NCBI RefSeq assembly: GCF_013389595.1
Contig: NZ_CP058306.1
Coordinates: forward strand, 1,736,001-1,800,000
Direction: 5' to 3'
DNA: 64,000 nt
Source: Flavobacterium sp. I3-2
GTDB taxonomy: Bacteria; Bacteroidota; Bacteroidia; Flavobacteriales; Flavobacteriaceae
Part shown: piece after piece, positions 44,449-54,567 of the stretch
How positions within the stretch are numbered: the first letter of the stretch is position 1
Layout: the number at the start of each line of letters is the position of its first letter
Notes under the pieces: generated by a model
Database searches by the model: none
Seen by the model: only the letters and a program-made list of their open reading frames with translations
Told to the model about the DNA's origin: nothing
Program-made: the position numbers and the translations under genes

Positions 44449-45840
44449 ATGGCTACTCACAGAGTTAATAAACAAAATGCTGAGAGTGTATATGATTTAT
44501 ACACACAAGCAGATTCAAAACAGACGCTTAAAAAGTTTGCGATTTCTCCAACGTCTAACGACCCAGAATTAATCAAAGATTTGTTGTTAGACGAATTGTT
44601 GTTAGACGGAAATGCTAAACAAAACTTATCTACTTTCTGTCAAACCTATACAGAAAATGCTACCAGAGAAATCATGGATGCATGTATCGTTAAAAACATG
44701 ATTGATAAGGATGAATATCCGCAAACTGCTGAAATAGAATCGCGTTGTGTGCATATTTTAGCAGATTTATGGAATTCGCCAGAAAGTGCTACAACTTTAG
44801 GTTGTTCTACAACAGGTTCGAGCGAAGCTGCGATGTTAGGTGGTTTAGCAATGAAATGGAATTGGCGTAAAAAGCGTCAAGCGCAAGGTAAACCAACTGA
44901 TAAACCAAATATCATTACAGGTCCAGTTCAGGTTTGTTGGGAGAAATTTGCACGTTATTTCGATGTTGAAATTCGTCAAATTCCAATGGAACATGGTCGT
45001 TTATTAATGAACGCAGAAGAAGTTCTGAAACGTGTTGACGAAAATACAATCGGTGTAGTGCCTACTTTGGGTGTTACTTTTACTTTACAATATGAAAATG
45101 TAAAAGAAATCAACGACGCTTTAGATAAATTACAAAAAGATACAGGTTTAGATATTCCTATTCACGTGGATGGAGCGAGTGGTGGTTTCTTAGCGCCATT
45201 TATTCAAAAAGATTTGGTTTGGGATTTCAGACTTCCAAGAGTTAAATCAATCAATACTTCTGGACATAAATTCGGATTGTCGCCAATCGGTGTGGGATGG
45301 ATTATTTGGAGAGAAGCTTCTGATTTACCAGAAGAATTAATCTTCAACGTAAACTATTTAGGTGGTGAAATGCCAACTTTCGCATTAAACTTTTCACGTC
45401 CAGGTGGACAAGTAATTGCTCAATATTTCAATTTCTTACGTCATGGTCGTGAAGGTTATGAGCGTATTCAACAAGCTTGTGCAGACCACGGTCAATATAT
45501 CGCTAAGGAAATTGAAAAAATCGGATTATTCGATGTCCTTTATGATGGAGTAGGCGGAATTCCAGGTGCTTGTTGGATGTTGAAAAAAGATGTAAACCCA
45601 GGTTTCTCTTTGTATGATTTAACAGACAAATTACGCTCTCGCGGATGGCAAGTAGCTTCGTATTCGTTACCAACAGATTGTCAGGATATGGTGATTCAAC
45701 GTGTATTAATTCGTCACGGATTTAGCCACGATATGGCGGATTTATTATTAACCGATTTAAAATCTTGTATAGATTATTTTGAAAAGCATCCAGTTGCAGT
45801 TGCAATGACTGAAGCTGAAGCGGGTAATTTTAAACATTAA
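44449..45840 (+). CDS. gadB: Glutamate decarboxylase
   Basis: 463 residues, close to the usual 466. PLP-dependent group II decarboxylase. [19 protein letters not shown] near 125, [13 protein letters not shown] near 240, and the Schiff-base lysine in [17 protein letters not shown] at residue 274. The start [10 protein letters not shown] and the C-terminal His (NFKH) match GadA/B enzymes, in which the terminal region closes the active site with pH. It converts glutamate and a proton to GABA and CO2, consuming acid in the cytosol. The antiporter gene follows after 20 bases, giving a classic gadBC unit. Confidence 0.95.
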   Translation: MATHRVNKQNAESVYDLYTQADSKQTLKKFAISPTSNDPELIKDLLLDELLLDGNAKQNLSTFCQTYTENATREIMDACIVKNMIDKDEYPQTAEIESRCVHILADLWNSPESATTLGCSTTGSSEAAMLGGLAMKWNWRKKRQAQGKPTDKPNIITGPVQVCWEKFARYFDVEIRQIPMEHGRLLMNAEEVLKRVDENTIGVVPTLGVTFTLQYENVKEINDALDKLQKDTGLDIPIHVDGASGGFLAPFIQKDLVWDFRLPRVKSINTSGHKFGLSPIGVGWIIWREASDLPEELIFNVNYLGGEMPTFALNFSRPGGQVIAQYFNFLRHGREGYERIQQACADHGQYIAKEIEKIGLFDVLYDGVGGIPGACWMLKKDVNPGFSLYDLTDKLRSRGWQVASYSLPTDCQDMVIQRVLIRHGFSHDMADLLLTDLKSCIDYFEKHPVAVAMTEAEAGNFKH

Positions 45841-45860
45841 TCTAACTTGATAAATTAATT

Positions 45861-47339
45861 ATGGCGGATTCAAACCAAAATAATTCTAATAACGGTCCTT
45901 CTACTCCAAAAGTGAGTAGAATGACCGTTATGCAATTAATACTAATGACAACGGCGGCGGTAATGAGTTTACGTGGCGTTCCGTTGATGTCTCAAGTAGA
46001 ATTAACCATGTTTGTTTACATGGCTTTTGCAGCTGTTTTTTTCTTAATTCCGGCAGCTTTAGTCAGTGCCGAATTGGGTACAACTTTCGCCGATAAAGGC
46101 GGTGGAGTTTATACTTGGGTTAAAGAAGCTTTTAATAAACGTGTTGGTTTTGTTGCGGTTTTTATGCAATGGATTCAAAATATTGTTTGGTATCCAATTA
46201 CGATTACTTTTGGTTCGGCAGCCATTTTTTATATTATCGGAATGCCCGAATTGGCTAGTAACGGAAAATATATTGGTGGTGCAACAATTATCATTTATTG
46301 GATTTCGACTTGGATTTCATTAAAAGCACCAACTAAAATCCCTAAACTTTCGAGCGTTGGATTTATTTGGGGAACAATGGTTCCATTAGTTATTCTTATT
46401 GGTTTGGCTATTTATTGGATGATTGATAAAAATCCAATTGCTTACGACGCTATTCCTGCAGCTCAAACAGAGATTGCTTCTACAGTTAACGGGATTACAA
46501 CACCGCGTTTTATTCCGCATTTAACCAGTATCGGAAGTATCGTTTTCCTTTCTACAATTATTTTACTTTTTTCGGGAATCGAGGCTTTGGCGGTTCATGC
46601 CAATGAATTAGATAAACCTAAAACGCAATATCCAAAAGCGATTTTTATTGCATCGTTCTTGTGTTTTGTGGTACTTGGAGTGGGAGCTTATGCCGTTTCT
46701 GTTATTCTTCCTTACGATAAAATCGAGTTAGATTCTGGTGTAATGGATGCTTTTCAGATGGGATTTGCGCGTTATGACCTAAGTTGGTTAACCAATATTA
46801 TGGCAGTTTTAGTTGTAATTGGTTGTGCTGCCAGTGTTATTGCGTGGATTTCTGGACCTAGTAAATCATTACTTTATACCGCTAAAGATAACGAGTTGCC
46901 AAAGTTTATGGCAGTTGTCGATAAAAATGGTGTTCAGATAAACATCATCTTACTTCAAGGTGTTATTGTGACTATTTTATGTTCACTTTACTTCTTTATG
47001 GAAAATGTGAACGTAGCCTTTTTCTTGTTAAGTTCATTAAACGCAACCTTATATTTAGTGATGTATGTTTTGATGTATTTGGCAGGAATCAGATTAAGAA
47101 AAACACAACCCGATTTAGCACGACCATTTAAAGTTCCGGGTGGAAAAAACGGAATGATGATTTTTGGTGGTGTAGGATTTATTGCCGTAGTTTTTGCGTT
47201 AATTCTATGTTTTATTCCGCCAACAGAATTGCCAATTAGCAGTCCAACTTTTTACACATTATTTTTGATAGTCGGTACTTTGGTGTTTTTATTAATCCCA
47301 ATCTGCATCAGTAAATACATGAAAAAATTTGATAAATAA
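45861..47339 (+). CDS. gadC: Glutamate/GABA antiporter, APC superfamily
   Basis: 492 residues with about 12 membrane segments. The amino-acid-polyamine-organocation start (MTVMQLILMTTAAVMSLRGVP) and segment GGGVYTWVKEAFNKR are typical; FSGIEALAVHANELDKPKTQYPKA near 245 is a conserved GadC/YjeM-type motif. It would exchange outside glutamate for inside GABA, completing the acid-resistance cycle with gadB 20 bases upstream. The exact substrate pair is inferred from that neighbour. Confidence 0.88.
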   Translation: MADSNQNNSNNGPSTPKVSRMTVMQLILMTTAAVMSLRGVPLMSQVELTMFVYMAFAAVFFLIPAALVSAELGTTFADKGGGVYTWVKEAFNKRVGFVAVFMQWIQNIVWYPITITFGSAAIFYIIGMPELASNGKYIGGATIIIYWISTWISLKAPTKIPKLSSVGFIWGTMVPLVILIGLAIYWMIDKNPIAYDAIPAAQTEIASTVNGITTPRFIPHLTSIGSIVFLSTIILLFSGIEALAVHANELDKPKTQYPKAIFIASFLCFVVLGVGAYAVSVILPYDKIELDSGVMDAFQMGFARYDLSWLTNIMAVLVVIGCAASVIAWISGPSKSLLYTAKDNELPKFMAVVDKNGVQINIILLQGVIVTILCSLYFFMENVNVAFFLLSSLNATLYLVMYVLMYLAGIRLRKTQPDLARPFKVPGGKNGMMIFGGVGFIAVVFALILCFIPPTELPISSPTFYTLFLIVGTLVFLLIPICISKYMKKFDK

Positions 47340-47384
47340 TTAAACTATTTATTAACCTAAATAAAAAATAAAAAAAGTTCTATT

Positions 47385-49346
47385 ATGAAAGACACAACAA
47401 AACATTTTGACAAAGTATTAAACGCGTCAAAGTACTACAACAACGTAGAACATCAACCAGATGCAAACAAAGATGTAATACATAATGGTCCTGATAGACC
47501 AATGCCTTACGCAAACCAAATTGGAAATTACCAACGTAACAAGCCTGTTTTGAACAAGTCTTTTGCTGATAGTAAATTTTATATTATTGGTAGTGGTATT
47601 GCAGGTTTAGCTACAGCATATTATTTAGTTCGCGACGGTCAAGTACCAGGAAAAAACATTACTTTCATCGAGCAATTACATATCGAAGGTGGTTCTATGG
47701 ACGGTTCAGGTAATTCAGAAGATGGTTATTTGATTCGTGGTGGACGTGAGATGGATATGACGTATGAGAATTTCTGGGATTTGTTCCAAGATATTCCAGC
47801 TGTTGAATTACCACATCCGTACAGCGTTTTAGATGAATACCGTTTATTAAACGACAACGATTCTAACTACTCAAAATCACGTTTAATCAGTAATAAAGGT
47901 ATAGTTGAAGACTTCAGCAAATTAGGTTTAAATAAAAAAGACCAATTGGCTTTAGTTAAATTATTATTGAAAAATAAAGAAGATTTAGACGATTTAACTA
48001 TCGATGATTACTTTAGCGATACCTTCAAAAAAAGTAATTTCTGGACATTCTGGCGTACTATGTTTGCTTTCGAGCAATGGCATTCTTTGTTAGAGTTCAA
48101 ATTATATATGCACCGTTTCTTACACGATTTGGATGGTTTGAACGATTTGTCTGCTTTGGTTTTCCCAAAATACAATCAGTTCGATACATTCATCAAACCG
48201 TTACGTGATTTCTTAGTTAAAAAAGGTGTTCAAATTCAATTGAATACGTTGGTAAGTGACATGACGGTGGATATCGCTGCTGATGGTACTAAAGTTGTAA
48301 AATCAATCGAGACTATTCAAGATGGTAAAGATGCACAAATCGTAATCGGAGCTGAGGATTATGTTGTAGTTACTACAGGTTCTATGACAGAAGATTCGGC
48401 TTACGGAAATAACACGCAAGCGCCAATCCAAACGATTGATAACAGCACGAGTGGAAACTCTGCAGGTTGGAAATTATGGAAAAACTTAGCAGCTAAATCT
48501 CCAGTATTTGGTCGTCCAGAGAAATTCTGTGGCGATATCGAAAAATCTTCTTGGATGTCGGCTACCTTAACATGTAAACCTTCTGCTTTCGTTGAGAAAT
48601 TAAAAGGTTATGCTGTTAACGACCCGTATTCTGGTAAAACAGTAACAGGTGGTATCATCACAATTACCGATTCTAACTGGTTAATGAGTTTCACATGTAA
48701 CCGCCAACCGCATTATCCAACACAACCAGATGATATTTTGGTAATTTGGGTGTATGCTTTATTTATGGATAAAGATGGTAACTACGTGAAAAAAGCAATG
48801 CCTGAATGTACAGGTAATGAGATTTTAGCAGAGTTATGTTATCATTTAGGTATCGAAGATCAATTGGATAATGTAATCGAAAACACGAAAGTTCGTACTG
48901 CTTTCATGCCATATATCACTTCGATGTTTATGCCTCGTGCAAAAGGTGACCGTCCTGCAATTGTTCCAGAAGGATGTACAAACTTAGGATTAGTAGGTCA
49001 GTTTGTTGAAACAAATAACGATTGTGTATTCACCATGGAAAGTTCGGTTCGTACAGCTCGTGTTGCGGTTTATTCTTTATTGAATTTGAATAAGCAAGTA
49101 CCCGATGTTTATCCATCACAATACGATATTCGTCATTTACTAAAAGCGACTAAAGCTTTGAATGACGGGGCTCCATTTGTTGGTGAAGGAATACTTCGTA
49201 AAGTGATGAAAGGAACTTACTTCGAACATATCATTCCTGGAAATGCACCTGAGGATAACGATGAGAAAAAAGAGAACTTCATTCAAGAACAAATGCATAA
49301 ATTCCACGATTGGATGGACCATGTAAGAGGAAAATTGAATTTATAA
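47385..49346 (+). CDS. ohyA: Oleate hydratase (myosin-cross-reactive antigen family)
   Basis: 653 residues. FAD-binding motif [16 protein letters not shown] near 65-80, followed by [16 protein letters not shown] and the family-specific [20 protein letters not shown] near 125-145. These loops hold FAD and the catalytic acid residues. The enzyme adds water to the cis-9 double bond of oleic and related fatty acids, giving 10-hydroxystearate and detoxifying host unsaturated fatty acids. It follows gadC by 45 bases in the same direction, an unusual pairing. Own hairpin terminator. Confidence 0.95.
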   Translation: MKDTTKHFDKVLNASKYYNNVEHQPDANKDVIHNGPDRPMPYANQIGNYQRNKPVLNKSFADSKFYIIGSGIAGLATAYYLVRDGQVPGKNITFIEQLHIEGGSMDGSGNSEDGYLIRGGREMDMTYENFWDLFQDIPAVELPHPYSVLDEYRLLNDNDSNYSKSRLISNKGIVEDFSKLGLNKKDQLALVKLLLKNKEDLDDLTIDDYFSDTFKKSNFWTFWRTMFAFEQWHSLLEFKLYMHRFLHDLDGLNDLSALVFPKYNQFDTFIKPLRDFLVKKGVQIQLNTLVSDMTVDIAADGTKVVKSIETIQDGKDAQIVIGAEDYVVVTTGSMTEDSAYGNNTQAPIQTIDNSTSGNSAGWKLWKNLAAKSPVFGRPEKFCGDIEKSSWMSATLTCKPSAFVEKLKGYAVNDPYSGKTVTGGIITITDSNWLMSFTCNRQPHYPTQPDDILVIWVYALFMDKDGNYVKKAMPECTGNEILAELCYHLGIEDQLDNVIENTKVRTAFMPYITSMFMPRAKGDRPAIVPEGCTNLGLVGQFVETNNDCVFTMESSVRTARVAVYSLLNLNKQVPDVYPSQYDIRHLLKATKALNDGAPFVGEGILRKVMKGTYFEHIIPGNAPEDNDEKKENFIQEQMHKFHDWMDHVRGKLNL

Positions 49347-49363
49347 TTTTCTTTTAATAGAAA

Positions 49364-49402
49364 TCAAAAGCCTACGATAAATACTAATCGTAGGCTTTTT
49401 TT
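49364..49402 (+). terminator. Hairpin terminator after ohyA
   Basis: AAAGCCTACGAT and ATCGTAGGCTTT arms with a T run. Confidence 0.85.
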
Positions 49403-49421
49403 ATTGTTTTTAAGAAACAAC

Positions 49422-49451
49422 AAAAAAAGCCTCACATATTTTTGTGAGGCT
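49422..49451 (-). terminator. Hairpin terminator of the second choloylglycine hydrolase gene
   Basis: AGCCTCACA and TGTGAGGCT around a 6-nt loop; T run on the minus strand. Confidence 0.8.
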
Positions 49452-49472
49452 GAATAAAATATGTTGATTTAC

Positions 49473-50612
49473 TTATTTCAAAAGAATTGAAACTTCGTCT
49501 GTTTTATCTTTAAACTGTTCGAATGTAAAAGTTTGATAGTTTAAGCTATCGTACAAACGTACATTCATAATTCCTCTAGTAAGGTCTGTCAATACAATCC
49601 AAAGTGTAAATTCTGTCATGTATTTTGCAGGAGTACCATCTGGTTTTTCAGCTGCAGCTAATTCTTTAGTGATGTTTTTCGGACGGTCAAAATTATTCAT
49701 AACATGACCTAATTCTGCTAATTGAATATCTGGGTTTTCCACTCTGTTAGCAAATGCAGAATAATAAACAGCTTTCACAAAACGACCAACCGAAGTTGCA
49801 GATGCTGGTAAAACACTTGTTGCAATTCCGCTATCTGGTTGTCTTAATTTAACATCACCCACTTGTCCAACTACCGTTTCAACATTCGTCATGTGTGCGT
49901 AGTTATTCAAGTTTTCGATGTGCCAAGGGAATTCTGGACCATTCGTCATTACACCAGTAGGGTTGTCATAAATGATTAAAGCGCCATTTTTTACTTCAAC
50001 AACTACAGATCCACCTGTTTTGTCATAAACCGCAAAATGGAAAGGTGTTTTTAATCCACCAAGCATTGCCAATTCTTCTGACCAAAAAACAACACCGTTT
50101 GTTACACCTGCTTTTAATTCAGCAACAGTAGCAAAATTAGCTAAAGTCCATTCACCGAAAGAAGCAAAAGGAACCGAATTTGGATATTGGTCTTGGGTTA
50201 AATCTTTTAATGGAGGAGCAGGCATCATGTTTAAACTAAATGCTAAACCTGCATCATTGAAACCTTCCATCGCACATTTTGGGTCAAAAGCACTGATTGG
50301 CGTTGTAACTGCCATAACTGCATATTTTGCAGTATAAGCTAATCCTTTGGTTTGATTTGGTGCTAAATGTTGAAAATTAAACCCTTTTGGATAATAAGTT
50401 AAACTAGATAAACCTTCGCCAAAAGTTAATTCCATTCCTCTTCCGTGATACACATTGTTGTTTGTGTCTTTCACAATCAAAGTTGTACATGCAAAAGGTG
50501 CAATAATATCACCACCTTTGTCTTGAAGTTCATTAAAACCTTTGAAAACTACATTGCTTTTTGAGTTAAAATTAGCTTCAATAGAATTATTTAAGTTACT
50601 TTCTTTTTCCAT
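49473..50612 (-). CDS. Choloylglycine hydrolase-family protein without signal peptide
   Basis: 379 residues with a polar 41-residue N-terminal extension and no signal peptide. The presumed nucleophile is Cys42 (IIAPFACTTLIV). To be active the extension would have to be removed, perhaps by self-cleavage. Other family positions: GRGMEL (Arg kept, Glu where many members have Asp), GFNDAGLAFSLNMM (Asn), GVMTNGPEFPWH (Asn), and Arg in SVGRFVKA. Likely an amidohydrolase on bile-salt- or penicillin-V-like amides in the cytosol, but it is divergent from the exported member at 42999. It converges with ohyA and is divergent from the AsmA-like gene. Confidence 0.8.
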   Translation of the reverse strand: MEKESNLNNSIEANFNSKSNVVFKGFNELQDKGGDIIAPFACTTLIVKDTNNNVYHGRGMELTFGEGLSSLTYYPKGFNFQHLAPNQTKGLAYTAKYAVMAVTTPISAFDPKCAMEGFNDAGLAFSLNMMPAPPLKDLTQDQYPNSVPFASFGEWTLANFATVAELKAGVTNGVVFWSEELAMLGGLKTPFHFAVYDKTGGSVVVEVKNGALIIYDNPTGVMTNGPEFPWHIENLNNYAHMTNVETVVGQVGDVKLRQPDSGIATSVLPASATSVGRFVKAVYYSAFANRVENPDIQLAELGHVMNNFDRPKNITKELAAAEKPDGTPAKYMTEFTLWIVLTDLTRGIMNVRLYDSLNYQTFTFEQFKDKTDEVSILLK

Positions 50613-50777
50613 ATTAAATTAATAATTTATTCAGGTTTGTAATTCTTATAAAATTACGAAAAAAAACGGTTTTTTAAGATTTTTTTTTAGAAAAATGTTT
50701 TTTTATAACGACATGTTTTTAGTAGTAATTCTAGAAAATCTATAACTATTAAATTTTTTATCTGTTTTTTTGAGATG

Positions 50778-50785
50778 TATATTTG
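50778..50785 (+). promoter_or_regulatory. -7 box of the AsmA-like gene
   Basis: TATATTTG matches TAnnTTTG exactly. It lies downstream of the ATG at 50770, so the true start of the gene should be the later ATG at 50803. No convincing -33 box. Confidence 0.55.
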
Positions 50786-50802
50786 CAAATCAAATATTGA
50801 TT

Positions 50803-53800
50803 ATGATAATTTCCGAAAAATATAAAAATAAGCTTATTAAATTTTTTAAAGTTTCATCAATTGTACTTGTTGGAATAGCTGGTTTACTCTATGTTTTACC
50901 ATACTTTTTTAAAGATACCATTACAAAAAGTGTAAACGAACTTGCTAAAGATTTTGTGAAATCTGATGTTCGATTTGAGAAAATTAACCTTTCATTTTAT
51001 ACTCATTTTCCTAATCTGACGGTTAATTTAGAAAATTCTAAAATTGGTGCTTCTTCAAATTTTCCAAATCAAGATTTAATTAAAGCAAGCGATATTGCTT
51101 TAGGAATTGATTTATTTAGTTTGTTTGGAGATAAAATCACTTTTAATCAATTGTATTTATCAAATGCAATAATTAATGTAAAATCAGATTCGTTAGGAAA
51201 TGCGAATTACGACGTTTTTATTTCTGATGATGAAGCTCCGAAAGATGATTCAACCGTAAATTTAAATTTCGAAAATATCATCATTAAAAACACGCAACTT
51301 GTTTTTGAAGATAAAAAAAACAAGATTGAATTTCGTGCTCAAAACTTAAACTATAAAGGTTTGGTTGCCTTTGTAAATAATAATATAAACTTAAATGCTA
51401 AGGCAGATATTGCAGAAGTTTTTTTTGCTTTTGACAAACAAATTTACATCGATAAAAAAGCTTTAAAAGGTAATTTTGATACGCAAATAAACTTAGACAA
51501 GTTAAGTTTAACATTTAATAAAAATCAATTTGTACTTGCGAAGTTTCCTTTTGAAATCAATGGGAAAATTGATTTGCCAGAAAACGAAATTGATTTTGAT
51601 TTGCAAATTGTTTCTAAACAAAATCAATTGCAAGATTTACTATCTGTTGTTCCGCCTGCGTTTCAACAATGGTACGAAAACACACAAATTGAAGGAACAT
51701 CATCAATTGATTTTTCTTTGAAAGGAAAGATGAATTCGGATTTAAATCAAAATCCAAATCTAAAATTAAATGTTGCAATTGCTAACGGTTCTTTGAATTA
51801 CAAACAAAGTCCAAATCCCATTAAAAATATAAATTTAGTAACGGAAATGCTTCTACCAGAATTAAATCCTGATAAAATGGAGCTTGCCATTTCTAAGTTC
51901 AATTTTAATTTAATGGATGGTTTTGCAAAAGGAAATTTAAATTTCAAAGCCCCGGCTACTATTCAATCAAAAATAGAAACTAAAATTGATTTAGCTAAAC
52001 TTCAACAAGCTTCTGGATTAAATGCTTTTGATGTAAGAGGAATTTTGGATATTCAGGCCAATGTTGACGGAACTTATGCTACTGAAATTAAAAAAGTTGG
52101 TATTCGAAATGTTGAACAAACTTATATAGCTTCTGTTCCCAAAATGAATGTAAACGCAAAATGGAGCAACGGTTATTTTAAAATGAAAGATTTGCCGTTG
52201 CCAATTGAAGGGATTTTTGCCGATTTACAAATTGTAAATACCGATGGTGATTTTAAAAACACAGCTATTTCTGTTAATCAACTCAAAGCAAAAGCTGCAA
52301 ATAATTTTATAGATGGTTTTGTAAAAGTTGAAAATTTACATAACTATAAAATGCATACTAACATCAAAGCCGATTTAAATTTGGCTGATATTACTTCGAT
52401 TTATCCTGTTGAATCGTTTGTTGTGAAAGGTGATTTAGCAATCGATTTTAAAGCGGATGGAACTTACGAGCCAAAGAAAAATATTTTTCCGGTAAGTAAT
52501 TCGTATGTGAAATTGGATAAAGGTTTTTTGAAATATACAGATATTCCTGAGTTACCAATTGAAGATATTGATATTGAGATGAAAGTAAGTTCTTCAAAAG
52601 GTTCGATGAATGATTTAAAAGTTGAGGTTTTACCTATTTCGTTTAAACTTGCAGGCGAACCATTTAAGTTGGATGCCGATTTGTATAATTTCAATAACTT
52701 AACGTATAAAATCAATTCAAAAGGAACTTTAGATTTAAGTAAGATTTACCGCATTTTCGCTGTTCAAGGTTATAATGTTAACGGATTGATTAAGGCCGAT
52801 TTGAATATTTTTGGAAAAGGAACTTCTTCTGATAAATCTACTGTTAGTAATCGTGGTTTTATCGATTTACAAGATATTTATTTAGACTCTGAAATGTTTC
52901 CGAATAGTTTTATCATCCAAAAAGGAAAACTGAAATTTCAACGCGAGAAAATTTTATTGGATAATGTAAATGCAACTTACGGTTCAAATGCTTTTAAAAT
53001 AGGAGGAAATATTTCTAATTATATGAATTTTGCCTTGAATGATAAAGCTGTTTTATTAGGAGATGTAACCATTCAATCACCGAAAGTAAATGTTGATGAA
53101 TTTATGGTTTTCGATACAAAAGCTTCAGCATCATCTCAGGCGAAGACAAGTGCTACGGCAACTGGAGTAATTTTAATTCCTGAGAATTTTAAAATCAACG
53201 TTAATGCTAAAGCAAATCAAGTGCTTTTTGAAGGTTTGGTTTTGTCTGATTTTAAAGGAGATTTAAATATTGATAAAGGAATTGTAAAATTAAACGATAC
53301 AAATTTCGGATTGATTGGAAGTACTTTTTCAATGAACGGAGCTTATCAACCAATCTCAACAAAAATGGCAAAATTCGATTATTCGATTCGAGCTAATGAT
53401 TTTGATATTCAAAAAGCGTATAAAGAAATTACTATTTTTAGAGATTTAGCTTCCGCAGCAGAAAGTGTTTTTGGATTAGTTTCTTTAGATTATACTTTGT
53501 CAGGTGTTTTAGATGCGAATATGATGCCTAAATTAAAAACAATAAAGGGGCAAGGCGTTTTAACTTTAGAAGATATTCAATTCAAAGGATTTAAATTGTT
53601 TAATGCGGTTTCTAAAGAAACGTCTTTTGAATCTCTTCATGACGCTAAAGCATCAAAAGTTGAGGTAAAAACTTCGATTGAAAATAATGTGATGACCATT
53701 GAACCAACAAAGTTTAAAATGGCAGGTTTCCGTCCGCGAATTCAAGGTCAAGTTACGTTAGACGGTCGTATGAATCTTGGATTTAGACTTGGTTTACCAC

Positions 53801-53961
53801 CATTCGGAATCATCGGAATTCCAATGACAATCACTGGAAATTCTGAAAATATGAAAATTAAATTAGGTAAACAAAAAGAAGAACCTTTAGAAGAATCTGA
53901 CGAAGAATATGAAAATTATAAAAAGTCGTTAGAACCAAAAGAAGTGACTAATATAAATTAA
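50803..53961 (+). CDS. AsmA-like outer-membrane biogenesis protein
   Basis: 1052 residues from MIISEKYKNKL; an upstream ATG at 50770 is rejected because the promoter -7 box lies after it. One N-terminal membrane helix (VSSIVLVGIAGLLYVLPYFF), then a long run of beta-strand repeats typical of AsmA/TamB-like bridge proteins (FEKINLSFYTHFPNLTVNLENS at the start, LKTIKGQGVLTLEDIQFKGFKLF in the AsmA_2-type C-terminal domain). Ends in an acidic tail. Family members span the periplasm and help lipid or outer-membrane protein transport. Confidence 0.85.
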   Translation: MIISEKYKNKLIKFFKVSSIVLVGIAGLLYVLPYFFKDTITKSVNELAKDFVKSDVRFEKINLSFYTHFPNLTVNLENSKIGASSNFPNQDLIKASDIALGIDLFSLFGDKITFNQLYLSNAIINVKSDSLGNANYDVFISDDEAPKDDSTVNLNFENIIIKNTQLVFEDKKNKIEFRAQNLNYKGLVAFVNNNINLNAKADIAEVFFAFDKQIYIDKKALKGNFDTQINLDKLSLTFNKNQFVLAKFPFEINGKIDLPENEIDFDLQIVSKQNQLQDLLSVVPPAFQQWYENTQIEGTSSIDFSLKGKMNSDLNQNPNLKLNVAIANGSLNYKQSPNPIKNINLVTEMLLPELNPDKMELAISKFNFNLMDGFAKGNLNFKAPATIQSKIETKIDLAKLQQASGLNAFDVRGILDIQANVDGTYATEIKKVGIRNVEQTYIASVPKMNVNAKWSNGYFKMKDLPLPIEGIFADLQIVNTDGDFKNTAISVNQLKAKAANNFIDGFVKVENLHNYKMHTNIKADLNLADITSIYPVESFVVKGDLAIDFKADGTYEPKKNIFPVSNSYVKLDKGFLKYTDIPELPIEDIDIEMKVSSSKGSMNDLKVEVLPISFKLAGEPFKLDADLYNFNNLTYKINSKGTLDLSKIYRIFAVQGYNVNGLIKADLNIFGKGTSSDKSTVSNRGFIDLQDIYLDSEMFPNSFIIQKGKLKFQREKILLDNVNATYGSNAFKIGGNISNYMNFALNDKAVLLGDVTIQSPKVNVDEFMVFDTKASASSQAKTSATATGVILIPENFKINVNAKANQVLFEGLVLSDFKGDLNIDKGIVKLNDTNFGLIGSTFSMNGAYQPISTKMAKFDYSIRANDFDIQKAYKEITIFRDLASAAESVFGLVSLDYTLSGVLDANMMPKLKTIKGQGVLTLEDIQFKGFKLFNAVSKETSFESLHDAKASKVEVKTSIENNVMTIEPTKFKMAGFRPRIQGQVTLDGRMNLGFRLGLPPFGIIGIPMTITGNSENMKIKLGKQKEEPLEESDEEYENYKKSLEPKEVTNIN

Positions 53962-53962
53962 T

Positions 53963-54005
53963 AAAAAAATGCTTTCAGTTGATTTAACTTGAAAGCATTT
54001 TTTTT
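53963..54005. terminator. Bidirectional terminator
   Basis: AAATGCTTTCA and TGAAAGCATTT arms around a short loop, with A and T runs outside; shared by the AsmA-like gene and gldD, which converge here. Confidence 0.85.
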
Positions 54006-54567
54006 ATTTCCATTGAATCGATTCCATAATACGTCGCATATCATCTTTAACATAAGCTGCTGCTGGTAAAATCGAATCGTAGTTTGGTTTTGCATAAAAA
54101 TATAAAGAACCTACTACAAAGTTTTTAACGCTATCTGTTGCGTAAAACTGAACATTAGTTGCTGCATTTCCTTCAACTTCATAAAACATTCCGTAAACTT
54201 TGTTTTCTGGGTTTACAAAAGGCTGTTCTATAATTCCGTCTGCCTTTATCGTGTGGTCATAAGTTAATTTTTGTGCATCTTTAAGTAACTTATTTAAATC
54301 ACCATTTACAGGTTTGTAATTGATGTAAATGGTTGCTTTTAATTTGGGATAATTAATTTTAAAAGCACAATTTTTTTCTTGTTGAACAATACTCAATTCA
54401 TTTTTTTCGAATGAAAAAGCACAGGTTTCTTCAAATTTTTTGTAAACTGGATTTGGATATTCTAATCGTAAAAAACTATCGGGTTTTGGTTTTATATCAC
54501 CAGAACAACTTACTATTAAAAGTGTTGGAATAATAAGAGATAAAACCGATTTAATTAACTGTTTCAT
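54004..54567 (-). CDS. gldD: Gliding motility lipoprotein GldD
   Basis: 187 residues. Lipoprotein signal (LIIPTLLIVSCSGD, lipidated Cys21). The mature part (KPDSFLRLEYPNPVYKKF, FKINYPKLKATIYINYKPV, YDHTIKADGI) matches GldD, required for gliding and the type IX secretion machinery in Flavobacterium. Its start overlaps the end of gldE by 17 bases. Last gene of the mutY-ssb-gldE-gldD unit, an arrangement conserved in the family. Confidence 0.93.
   Translation of the reverse strand: MKQLIKSVLSLIIPTLLIVSCSGDIKPKPDSFLRLEYPNPVYKKFEETCAFSFEKNELSIVQQEKNCAFKINYPKLKATIYINYKPVNGDLNKLLKDAQKLTYDHTIKADGIIEQPFVNPENKVYGMFYEVEGNAATNVQFYATDSVKNFVVGSLYFYAKPNYDSILPAAAYVKDDMRRIMESIQWK

Noticed and set aside
50770..50802. 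Upstream start of the AsmA-like protein
   Set aside because: A consensus -7 box lies after this ATG, so it is not in the mRNA.
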